64,000 bases of DNA from Aulostomus chinensis (lineage: Eukaryota > Chordata > Actinopteri > Syngnathiformes > Aulostomidae): assembly GCA_037954235.1 (NCBI GenBank), contig JBBMOA010000007.1, positions 2,672,001-2,736,000 on the forward strand. The letters run 5' to 3'. This document shows, in pieces, positions 46,940 to 57,093 of this stretch. The translations under genes and the position numbers were made by a program. The first letter of the stretch is position 1. Every line of letters starts with the position of its first letter. The notes beneath the pieces were generated by a model. That model did no database searches. It saw only the letters and a list, made by a program, of their open reading frames with translations, and had not been told where the DNA came from.

Positions 46940-47622
46940 TGGCAAATTTAAGAGTCGATGTCTGGCAGCACTTCGGCTTTAAGAAGCAAGAAAACGGCGC
47001 CCAACTTGACAAAAATAATGCTGTGCGCAAAATGTGCAAAGTAGAGGTTAAGTACAACGGAAATACTACTAATCTCTGGAGCCATTTGATGAGGCATCAC
47101 CCAGAGGACACTCAGCAACAAGGAAACTACAAGTCACTGCAACAACCCTCGCTGGAGAAAGAATTTGGGATGAAGTTTCCATCCACGCCTCCATGTGCAG
47201 AGAACATCACTTCGGCTCTGGCAAGTTTTATCTGCAAGGACCTCAGACCATCCTGTGTGGTAGAAAATGTAGGCTTCAGACCCCCGTCCACACTGGAACC
47301 ACGCTATGTGCTACCGACACGGAAACAACTGAGTCAAGTCACAATCCCAAAGATGTACAGAGAAGTTAAAAACAGCGTCGCAATTGCAATGAAATCGGCA
47401 GAGAGAGTTGCCATCACTTGTGACAGCTGGACAAGCAGAGCTACGGATTCCTACTTGACCATCACCCCTCAGTACACTGACAGTCACTGGTCCCTCATGT
47501 CCCACGTGTTACAAACGCGGGCAATTGAAGCTCGCCACACCGCGAGTCATCCTGCTGAGCTGGTGACGGTTTGTGGAGGTCTAAGTTGCCCTTTTGTTTT
47601 GAATGACGGTCATATATTTTAA
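46940..47622 (+). pseudogene. hAT transposase N-terminal fragment
   Basis: The longest open piece runs 47023-47622 (199 codons, from a GTG rather than an ATG). The same frame continues upstream to a TAA near 46934. The reading frame covers the BED zinc finger and the start of the RNase-H-like region (DSWTS around the first catalytic Asp). Then it diverges into sequence ending VLNDGHIF. A full hAT transposase of this type is over 600 residues, so this is a truncated relic, not a ZBED host gene. Confidence 0.8.
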
Positions 47623-47794
47623 ATAAAAAGTGCATGATGTTGTATAACTATTGTTTAATGGTCAGTTCTCAGTGTAAATATTAATATTTAAGTATGCAGC
47701 AGGTTAGAGGGTTACTTTTCCAATTGAATTTACAGCATTAGTCCTTTGAGAATCTCTTCCATTACCAAAGCAAAGTTGGTATTGTAACTAAAGT

Positions 47795-47890
47795 ATCGTA
47801 TCGTATCGTATCGAATCGTATCGGAAATCGTATCGGAAATCGTATCGACACGGGACCCAGTGTATCGAAATCGTATCGTATCGGGAGGTC
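47795..47890. repeat. (ATCGT)n-like subterminal array of the hAT element
   Basis: Repeated ATCGTATCG/GGAAATCGTATCG words lie just inside the right terminus, matching ATCGATA words inside the left terminus. They are probably transposase-binding subterminal repeats. Confidence 0.8.
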
Positions 47891-48179
47891 AGTGGTGATA
47901 CCCAGCTCTACTCATTCACAGCTTTAGAACAGAAGGGTGAGATGGGGGGGGGGGTGCTGCTGGCCCCCTGGTTTGCTCTTGATGAACCAATAATTGTGTG
48001 TCTTGATTGGGAAAGTCAGACTTTATTTTCCTGGCCAGGCTGCCATGATGTGATCATGATACCACAATGCCAGTCGGCTGAAGTTGGTCTGCTGTGCGCT
48101 GCGGCAGCATTGGTGACATGGGCTCTAGAGCTGTGACTTTTCAAAACAATCAAGTTGAGCTAAGATTGAATGACCTGAA

Positions 48180-48265
48180 CTCAGCTGGATAACAAGGGAA
48201 CGACTTCCAAATGGTCTGAGCTCTTAAAGACAAAACTCTGAACAGGTTATTACAGTTGGAAGGAA
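48180..48265 (+). repeat. Dispersed repeat, copy 2
   Basis: AGCTGGATAACAAGGGAAC, TCCAAATGGTCTGAGCTC and CTGAACAGGTTATTACAG parallel 44073-44190 without the internal duplication. The two copies are 4.1 kb apart in the same orientation. Confidence 0.7.
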
Positions 48266-49189
48266 ATCTTTTCACCCCACATTCATACCCCAATTTTAGC
48301 TAAGAACGCAGTTGTGTGCAGCATTGAGACGATGGTTATCAACCGAGAATTTCCAACTCAGTGCAACCAGAACCGACTCAATGTAGAAATCAGAGATGCA
48401 GGCATCAGTGTGGCTAACAATTCAGGGGGGTCATTTGAAATAAACGTACATGATTCCAGACTTGAGCCTCACCACTGCAGAGATGTCCTCCGTGGAGCCG
48501 TCAAAGACAGACGTCTGTCCAGCTGTTGTGCTGTGACCCTCCAGATCCTCCCGTAGAGGTGAGCTCATGACTGACGAGCTCCCTGAAGGTCAGTCATGTG
48601 CCACATTAGCGCCACGCTGGATATGGAGACCTGTGATACATCTCCTAGAGCAGAAGAGGGCCGATGCAGATGGGTCATGTGATTATGACCATTATGACTG
48701 CTGACAGAATCCGGAGTCGTCTCAAAGAGAGAGAATACAGAGACGTTGAACAGGTGGACAAAGACGAAACGGATGATGAAAGGAACAAGGAGTCTTTGTA
48801 CCCTGTTGCTCCGAGCTGTTGAGACGAGGGTTTGCAGCCATTAATTTCAGTGTTTCTGGAATCTTATCAATCATATTTGCACATAAATGAGTGATGAAAT
48901 GTGAAGTAGAGTTATTACAAGTGTTTGTTGCCTAGGTAACCTTCGATCATTTTTATTTGAAAGGAAACAGGTTGATGATGACTGTTTTACTGGATGTTGT
49001 GTACAAGGCTGTAATGTTGTTAGTCCAGTGTATCAGCTACAGCCTGCAGGCAGAACCTGGACGCATCTCAGCTGATGCTGCGTTGCTCTCTAACTAGCAT
49101 TCCAGTCAGAGTAGCTCATGGTGTTGCTCCAGGAAGGACTTCCATGAAAAATGAAACCCTAAAATTAAGCTGTTGGCACCGGTTTTTCC
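48266..49189. other. Gene-free stretch
   Basis: No gene or recognised repeat. The short open frame at 48314-48556 shows no recognisable domain. Confidence 0.45.
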
Positions 49190-49551
49190 ATCCATCCATC
49201 CATCTATCCATTTTCTACTGCTTATCCTGTGAAGGGAGCTGGGGGGTGGAGCCTTCCCCCTGGACAGGTCACCAGTCCATTGCAGGGCCAACACATAGAG
49301 ACAGACAACCATTGGCTCTCCCAGCCACGCCTCACGGTCAATTTAGAGTCTGGATTAACCTGGTCCCCTCTTGATGTCTTTGGACTGTGGGAGGAAGCTG
49401 GAGTACCAGAGAGAACCCAGCAGGAACAGGGAGAACATGGAGACTCACACAGAAAGACCCCATGCTCCAGCCGGGGCTCAAACCCAGAACCTTCTTGCTG
49501 GGGGGCCACAGTGCTGACCACTGCACCCCTGTGCTGCCCTGCGCCAGTGTT
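49190..49551 (-). mobile_element. Teleost interspersed repeat, copy 1
   Basis: It begins with CCATCCATCCATCTATCC and TTTTCTACTGCTTATCC, then GACAGGTCACCAGTCC, CACATAGAGACAGACAACC, GGTCAATTTAGAGTCTGG, TTTGGACTGTGGGAGGAAGC, AACCTTCTTGCTGGGGG and ACCACTGCACC. This is a very common fish repeat, probably a LINE/SINE 3' region in reverse orientation because the GGATGG tail would be at the left end. Two further near-identical copies lie at 52164 and 61656. Confidence 0.85.
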
Positions 49552-50199
49552 TTGGATCTGCTAAATTCGTTGTGATATGGTTGTACATTTCATTGGCTTA
49601 ATGTTGTGCTTGTACACTAATTTTTGAGAAGATATCCATCCAAAGCTCCAGCAGAAGGATGTGTTTGTATCCTGGCCCTGACGTATGTGTGGCAGAAGCT
49701 TCGTATCCTGCATGTATCATCGTCTCTGGTCCACGGCTGTCAGAGAGATGGCACCACACCGGTCTGCCTGAGAACTGATATTTCTACTAGGAATACTGAC
49801 TTGTGGTTGTGAGCATGTCACACACGAGTTAACACTGGTCTTGACCTTTGACCACAAAGTCTCCTGAGTCATCCTTGAGTCTTCGTGGATGTCAATGGCA
49901 ATTTAGAGGAAATTTGGTCCACAGTTGTTGAGGTGTAAAATGTAAATATTGACGACGTATCAGTAGTCCTACAATCATGATTTAGAGCAGTTATCTATCA
50001 GTTAACAGTGTATTGTTGTTTTTGTACAGTTGTTGTCCGACTCCACCTCACTACACATAATAGCACTGTTTGAAGATGAATTTGCATGGCGGTATTACAT
50101 AATTATGTTGTTGAAATTCTATCGCAGTGACAGTGATATCGTTGTGACAGTTTATTTTTTGGTGAAAGTCTGCTGTTGTTCCAGGCTTAGCGGGTGATC

Positions 50200-50560
50200 T
50201 GCAGTTCTAAGCTCTCCTACGTTCTGAGTCCCCCAGCTGGAGAAAAACAATGTCCAACAAGTAGATTAGAATATTTTTACAAAGCAAATGAAGCAGTGCT
50301 GTCAATCAATCATGAAGCAAAGCCCGTGCTCATAATTCTGTTTTTTTTCCAGCTGGAAAAAATTGACAGGAGTCATTATTTGTTTTTATTCAATAATGAA
50401 GTTTTGAATCGACAAACAAAATGTGATCTATTTAAAGACTGTGAAAGCAGTTCATCCTGCCCAGTTGGGGAAAAAAGAAAATTAATTGTGATGATGCGAG
50501 CTCAAGCCTCAGACGGGCCGTCGCCGATTGGACTAAACCAGGACGAAACACCCTCTCACA
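50200..50560. promoter_or_regulatory. Candidate enhancer with PBX-MEIS motif
   Basis: A non-repetitive AT-rich interval contains GCTGTCAATCAATCAT at about 50299-50314. Its reverse complement holds the perfect PBX-MEIS composite TGATTGACAG. A second AATTGACAGG lies at about 50371, with nearby CATTATT/TTCAATAATG homeodomain cores and two CAGCTGGA E-boxes (about 50236 and 50351). A plus-strand frame stays open across 50194-50604 but resembles no protein. It lies 4.6 kb upstream of the mical3 start exon. Confidence 0.3.
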
Positions 50561-50737
50561 GATTATTCAAACGTTATGTGTACAACCACACTGGTGGGGA
50601 TTAATGTACAGCTTATTCTCTTTACTACCAGTTGTGACAGTGTTGATATAAAAGTGGTGCTGTCAAACGTGCAGCCTAGTGGCCTAATCTCCAGCTCTAT
50701 TTTTAGATTCGAGGATGACGTAGTTGAACCAGTGAGG

Positions 50738-50822
50738 GGCAGAGCCGTGTGCGTGCGTGTTAGCGTGCCTGCGTGCGTGTTAGCGTGCCTGCGCGTGTGT
50801 GTGTGTGTGTGTGTGCGCGCGC
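50738..50822. repeat. GT/GC-rich microsatellite with a 24-bp duplication
   Basis: GTGCGTGTTAGCGTGCCTGC occurs twice in tandem (about 50752-50791) and then grades into a GT array ending GCGCGCGC. Confidence 0.9.
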
Positions 50823-51771
50823 TGTGGGAGCAGCCGTGTGTGAGGGCCTGCATGCTTGTGTGAATTCTGTGAATGTGTGACAAACGCCAGCTCATCCAGA
50901 TGTCAGAGTGAGTGCTGCTGACTGAGCAGAAGCAGTTTGGGTGTTTCTGTCATAGACCACAGGAGTCTGTCAGAATGATGGCGTCACTGATGTCAAACAC
51001 TTTCCAGCTTCTTTACTGAGGTACTGTTGACCGAACCTGAAGGATCTCTCTGTCCGTCATCAGTTCTCTTCGGAGCAGGAACACATGGTTCTCTATCTCC
51101 TGTTGAGACCCTCTGAGTCTGCTGGTGGCTGCTGTTGCTTTAATTTAGGCAAAATTTCCTATTTAACACTGGTTGCCGGACTATTCAGTATAGTACTATA
51201 GTAATATTACTCAGAACAACCTTTAGTTTAAGGTTAAGACGCTGGAATGCTGTCTTTGTACAGTCGGCGCACCTGTTTACTTGTGTCATAGTGAGACTTC
51301 ATCCAAAAAGTACATTTTCCTTTCAAGTACTCACTAATAGTTGTCTTGAACTCACGAAAATGTTTTTACCCTTTAGCATTATGTCGTTGTGACTCCACAA
51401 TGCAGAAAGAGCCAGGCATGTATATTTAGCTTTAATGGGCAGGTAGCAACAGCAAAACAGTCCAAAACGTCCCTTTAAAAGCTGAATTGTCTTCCACGTC
51501 CTCTGTCCAGCGCTTGTGTAAGAAGATAAAGAAGACATGGGTCAGTCCGGACGATGACTGCTTCAAATGGATGTTTTTGGATGGTTTTGCAGTTGTTTGC
51601 GTTGGTCTTGGTTCATTTGTACGTACGTGAAGGGTGGAGTACGCGTATCAGTTGAAGTAACGCTGCAATGTATAAACCCTTAGCCTGTGTAACTAACACT
51701 GCATATAGTGCTACACTAACTGGCCGACGCGGCCAGACCCACCTGTGCTGCACCTGCATTTGACATCTTTA

Positions 51772-51810
51772 CCGCACGCACGCACGCACACACACACACA
51801 CACACACACA
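51772..51810. repeat. (CGCA)n(CA)n microsatellite
   Basis: Three CGCA units followed by about 13 CA units. Confidence 0.95.
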
Positions 51811-52163
51811 AGTAGGAAATTATCAGGTAAACCGCTGTTCCCTGGTGTTGACTTCCATCCTTGGCGTCGTGTGCTGCTGACCCCTGGTGAGGGTTTATAT
51901 CCTCACATTGTCTGGTCGGGGACATTTGAGATCATGATGGACAAACTGATTGCCAGGGTGGGAGCCGGAGGCGGGGTGGTGGGGGGACGACTACCAATTT
52001 ACTCTGATTAAATTGGGCAGTTTTCCATCTTGAGCAGGAAATTCAAAGATTTTTGTTATCCAGAATAGATCCAGACAGTTGTCATAGCTTCATCATACGG
52101 AAATAGTCAAAAGATTTCTGCCAGCCATTCAGTTACAGCTGTCTGAGCAAGCGTGTATAGAAC

Positions 52164-52548
52164 ATCCATCCATCCATTGTCTTCCGCTTATTCCTATTTA
52201 GGGTCACGGGGGGTGGGGGGATGGTGGAGCCTATCCCAGCGGCTACAGGCGAGAGGCTGGGTTCACCCTGGACAGGTCGCCAGTCCATGGCAGGGCCAAC
52301 ACATAGAGACAGACAACCATTGGCTCTCCCAGCCACGCCTACGGTCAATTTAGAGTCTGGATTAACCTGGTCCCCTCTTGATGTCTTTGGACTGTGGGAG
52401 GAAGCTGGAGTACCAGAGAGAACCCAGCAGGAACAGGGAGAATATGGAGACTCACCCAGAAAGACCCCGTGCTGCAGCCGGGGCTCCACCCACAACCTTC
52501 TTGCTGGGGGGCCACAGTGAGAACCACTGCTCCACCGTGCAGCCCCAT
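52164..52548 (-). mobile_element. Teleost interspersed repeat, copy 2
   Basis: This is nearly identical to the repeat at 49190 through GACAGACAACCATTGGCTCT, GGTCAATTTAGAGTCTGG and TTTGGACTGTGGGAGGAAGC. It includes GGCGAGAGGCTGGGTTCACC, part of which copy 1 has lost. It starts CCATCCATCCATTGTCTTCC. Confidence 0.85.
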
Positions 52549-54995
52549 ATGGAACATTTCATTTAAAATAGTTAAGATGTAAATCAGTGTGACAGCAGTG
52601 TCCCATCCTCTGGAAATTGTCTTCTTTTAAAAGTCTGTGCCTGCATCATTTCTTTTTAGTTTATTTTTCAAAATGATGATCCAAATCGTTTACTCCTGAG
52701 AATAGATGGAGTCTAGGTGAGGTGGTTCACGGAGGAGGGGCGCAGGGTGCCAGATCCATGGAAAGAGCTGGTGAACTTGATTGTAAATAAATTTAAAATG
52801 AAGTCCTCGTCCTGCTGACTAATGCTAGGAAAATCTTGGAAAAACACTGTTATGATGTCATAGTCCTGATAGAAAGTTAGAGAAAAAAACGTGGATATAT
52901 GATCTGATCTGGAGTCAGCAACGCACGCCTTCCCTGTATCATGTGTCTTTCAGACTGAGACTGTGTGGGTTTCCATCAAGCTGGTGGAGCACAAAGCTGG
53001 AGACTTCCCTCCAACATTCTTGTGTGTTGCTCAGGAGTCACAGCGTCACCTACTCGACTCTGTGTTTTTTAGCGGAGGATGATGTCACACACATGTTAAA
53101 CCTCTGTTCTGTTGACAAGCCTGATCCTGTAGATCAGTAGGATCATGATGGTAATCGACTTGTGAAACTGATTTAGTGCTGTCACGATACTGGATTTCCC
53201 ACTTGACAGTTTGAAAAATATTGATATTCGATTCGATGTTCGATGCTACTCAACCACTCAGAATTTAGTGCAAAAATGTTTTTCTATTTAAAGAAAAATA
53301 CAGAACTTTATTCTTGAGGTAGAGAACTTTTTCAGTTAGCTAGCGCTCGCCAACAAGACAACACATTCAAGTAAACGCTGATAGATGTGATAGCAAACAA
53401 ACCAGAATATCTCTGACTCAGTAGCCAGAGAACCTCGTCCGTCTTTCTGTGGCACTCCGGTTGATGAAGTCGCTGCACTGAGGATGTATGAAGCTGACTT
53501 TTGAAGGGTCATCCATGCTGCTGGGTACGTCCTGGGAGTCAGAGAAAGAGCCGCTCAAGACATTCCACTGCACTCCAGCATGTTATAGCAGGTGATAGAA
53601 CTCTCGCTCTGTGTGTGCAAAGGAAGTTTTGACGGACCAGAGGACATGTATACTGGATACAGTTAGAGTGTACATACTCCCCAGCTTCTATAATTTGTAC
53701 TGCAAAAAATATTCTGCAGTATTTGTGCATGGACTGGCTATTTCCTGTGTCTGGAGTAGAGTGTGTGTTTGGCGTGACTCAGTGCCACACATGCCCACAC
53801 ACTTGCCCTGTGCGCTTCCTGTTTGGCTTTGTGTGGCTTGAGTGCTGTTCCTGTGTCCAGCAGACCCAATCCCAGACTGATAAGAGGTTGATAGAGGTCA
53901 TAAGAAGTCGTCTTTAGTCATGTGATCATAGCAGAATCATGATGTCATGACGTAGCCTGAGCATGAGCTCTTGTAATTTTGGTCAGATCCCTTTACCCTC
54001 AACTCATGGTTATTTGCGTGCATCCTGGAGGTCACTGTCCCGCTAACAAGCTTGTATCAGAGGTACCATGAAGCTACGAGAACCCACCTCAGCTGCACTC
54101 TTTTCAAATAATCAATTGGTCCATCAACAGAAAATTAATCACCAACTATTTTGTTGATCAGTGGATAATTTGAAGGAAAAATGTCAAACATTTGCTGGTT
54201 TAGACTCTTCAACTGGTTTCATGCAGTCATGGAAAACCTGGAGAAGTCATGGAACTTCTAAATTTCCAGACCCGGAAAAATTTAAATGAACGAAACCAGA
54301 AATGTTTGGAAAGATTCTGCATGTACACCGCATATTAGGGTATATGTGGTTGAGTTAGGATGTCCATTGATGACAGTGTGTAGCATCCAACCATGCAGCT
54401 CGTGGTTCATGTTCTGTAAATATTCTGTGGTAGATTTAAACATGGATTTCCTGATTTATTTTTCATTGGTCAACAGAATTTATGGTCTTGAAATTTTTCA
54501 TCTTTTGGGTTTTGGACTGTTGGGTGGACAAAAGACAGAATTTGAACACATCACTTGAGGATGATTGCGATGAGCAATTTTCATATTTTTGTGGCATTCT
54601 ACAGACAAAATGGAGAGTCCATTATTTGAGAAAATAATGGGCAGGTCAGTCGCTAATGACCTCAGCCTTCGTTTTTGTTTCCTGAAGAGCCGCCTGCACC
54701 CCGGCACGCCTGCAGGCCTGCACCATCCACCAGACTGCTAGTTAGTTAACAACTAGCATATCATCAAGAGACCAAAAAGGAGCCCTGCTGCCCCTTAGTG
54801 GCCACAAAAAGCAGTAGAGTAAGTTTAGTGTTTATTTTAGTTTCTGTTGACCTGGTCAGGGTTTATGTCGTCGAGGAACTGCTGAGCTGTAGTCTTGTAA
54901 GTTTGATTTCCAGCCCGAGTGCAACATGTGGTTGTGTTTATATGGTCTGAAAGCTGAAATAGCCTAACATTTTTTTCTCTTTCTCTCTGTGACAG
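52549..54995. other. Gene-free stretch upstream of the mical3 coding exon
   Basis: No exon was recognised before 54996. The interval 53180-53290 (GTCACGATACTGG, TTGATATTCGATTCGATG) resembles a hAT terminus. The interval 54100-54220 (TCAATTGGTCCATCAACAG, AATGTCAAACATTTGCTGG) resembles a common fish interspersed repeat. Both are fragments, identified by memory of typical motifs only. Confidence 0.45.
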
Positions 54996-55157
54996 AATGA
55001 GGATGCCTGAGGCCTGGAGCTAGATCCCTCCGCCGGAGAAAAAAGAGCGAGAGAGAGAGAGAGAGAGGGAGGGAGCAAGAGAGAGTGTGTGGGGCTGGAC
55101 CCAGAGACCCCTGCCTGGGGGCTGGAGGGCCCTCACAGCCCTCTCTGAGTCTGGAAC
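54996..55157 (+). other. mical3: 5'UTR part of the mical3 start exon, with a uORF
   Basis: A pyrimidine-rich acceptor (TCTCTTTCTCTCTGTGACAG to 54995) means at least one noncoding exon lies upstream. The leader contains ATG at 54997 opening an 8-codon uORF (MRMPEAWS) that stops at TAG 55021-55023. A GA-rich tract follows at about 55046-55085. Confidence 0.75.
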
Positions 55158-57038
55158 ATGGGGGATGGAGGTGCTGGTGCAACCGGAGGAGATGGGGTGA
55201 ACAAGTCCCATGTCCTGTTCGACAACTTTGTCCAGGCGACCACGTGCAAGGGCACGCTGAAGGCCTTCCAGGAGCTGTGTGACCACCTGGACGTCAAGCC
55301 CAGCGACTGCAGGGTCTTCTATCACAAACTCAAATCCAAACTCAACTACTGGAAGGCCAAAGCACTTTGGGCCAAGTTAGACAAGCGGGCCAGCCACAAG
55401 GAGTACAAGAAGGGCCGCGCCTGTACCAACTCCAAGGTCAGCCTGATCACGGGTGTAAAAAAGATGACGCGGATGCTAGTTACACTAGGTATCAGGGGTT
55501 GAAGATGGTGGGCTCCCCCTCAGACAAAGCTCGGAAGAAGGAGCCCCCCTTTGAAAAGCTCTGCAATGTATCACTGGAAAGCTCAGATTCTTTTGATTTG
55601 AGCTTTAAAATACATAAATCCAATAACAAAGGTCTGTGGTTCCTTTATTTTTTCCGGCTATTAAGTCCCAGCTGGCATCTGCTTCCTCCAAATATTCAGA
55701 CAGAAATAAGCACCTCATCTGGGTGTGTTAACGTTACTGTTCCTCAACACTGCAGCGCTGACAGAGTTTCTGTGGGGTAATGGAGTGCAGCCTCGGCCTT
55801 TAAGGCTCATTTTACAGGTATTTACAGGAATGGTAATGCGGCAATTCAGTGACCGCTAATTACGGGAAGCTGAGCTGGCTCAAAATGAGGAATGGGAGCA
55901 ATAAAATGTGTATTATTACTGACAATTTGAACTAATAATTATTCCAATTGGGATGAATATGGTTCTATTTGTTTTTCTTAGCATGGCTTTGCTTAGAACA
56001 TTTTGCGATTGCTGTTCTGATGTCACTCACATTCGCTCTGCTTCGAGACGTTTGGCTGCGTTTATGCTATGATTATCATGATGTTAACGTTAGCTTCGTC
56101 TCGTGTAGGAACCAGTTTGTTAACTTTGTTATAATTTACCTTCAACCGCATTGAAGTGCGTTAGGCTGATTTGTTCTTCTGTGGCCAGTGTCTGATCATC
56201 GGGGCGGGGCCATGCGGCTTGCGTACAGCCATCGAATTGGCTTTCCTGGGGGCCAAAGTGGTGCTGCTGGAGAAGAGAGACGCCTTCTCCAGGAACAATG
56301 TGCTGCACCTCTGGCCCTTCACCATCCAGGACCTCAGGGGCCTAGGGGCCAAGAAGTTCTATGGAAAGTTCTGCGCTGGTGCTATTGACCATATCAGTGA
56401 GTGACATGGTCATGTGGCTCACACTCTTGCAGCCTGTTGGAAGTGATTTTTATTGTCTGGTATACATTTGGAAGATGCTGTGTAGCTTAGGAGTATTTTC
56501 CTTTTCCTTTTCCTCTGCCTTTGTTTGAAGGTATTCGTCAGCTCCAGCTAATGCTGCTCAAAGTGGCTCTCCTCCTGGGGATTGAAATCCATGTCAATGT
56601 AGAGTTTAAAGGTCTGATTGAGCCCCCTGAAGACCAAGAGTCTGAAAGTGAGTGGAAACTGAACATGTGCTTCTGTCAAAAGCTTGAAGCTGGCTCCACT
56701 GAGGCACATCTGTCTGCTTACTCAACCTGTGTTTTCTCAGGGATAGGCTGGAGGGCTGAGGTCCACCCCAGGACACACCCTGTCAACGAGCTTGAGTTTG
56801 ATGTCATCATTGGAGCGGACGGAAGAAGAAACACGCTACCAGGCAAGCCTGCTTGTACAGAGCAGTAATATATGCAGCAGTGATGCAGTTGTTCCTTGAC
56901 TAAACAAAGAAATGGAACTATTTGTTTGTACTTGACTTGGAGGTCAGTTAGAACAACTATGACCTCACTGGCGTACAGCTGTGTTTGGGTGTCTGACCTC
57001 ACTCCATCGCACATTTATGAATGAGCGTTTGTGCACAG

Positions 57039-57093
<55 letters not shown>

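Larger units (their letters stand above)
46672..47910 (+). mobile_element. Non-autonomous hAT transposon with 8-bp target-site duplication
   Basis: The termini TAGAGGTGGGT (46672) and, inverted, TAGAGCTGGGT (to 47910) are flanked by identical CTCATTCA at 46664-46671 and 47911-47918, the 8-bp duplication typical of hAT. Subterminal ATCGATA/ATCGTATC-rich blocks lie inside both ends. The interior encodes the N-terminal part of a transposase. ATGGCGGAAGCGCAACTG is followed by an in-frame TAA. The frame then gives VWQHFGFKK, a BED finger (CKVEVKYNGNTTNLWSH, then HHPED), LEPRYVLPTRK and RVAITCDSWTSRATDSYLT, ending at 47620. The C-terminal catalytic and dimerisation regions are missing. The first BED cysteine is replaced by Arg (RKMC). 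It is 1239 bp and dead by itself. Confidence 0.92.

Noticed and set aside
47023..47622. Host ZBED-type gene
   Set aside because: It is enclosed by inverted termini and an 8-bp target duplication, lacks an intact start and first zinc ligand, and is truncated. It is a transposon relic.
49229..49564. ORFs of about 100 codons in each of three similar regions (49229, 52221, 61640)
   Set aside because: The same peptide recurs because the same interspersed repeat is present. It is not a gene family.
11036..55023. Alternative mical3 N-terminus MSDNMAGTLKAQLRKK
   Set aside because: Splicing 11083 to 54996 in phase 0 reads N-E-D-A-stop, so it cannot extend the mical3 protein.
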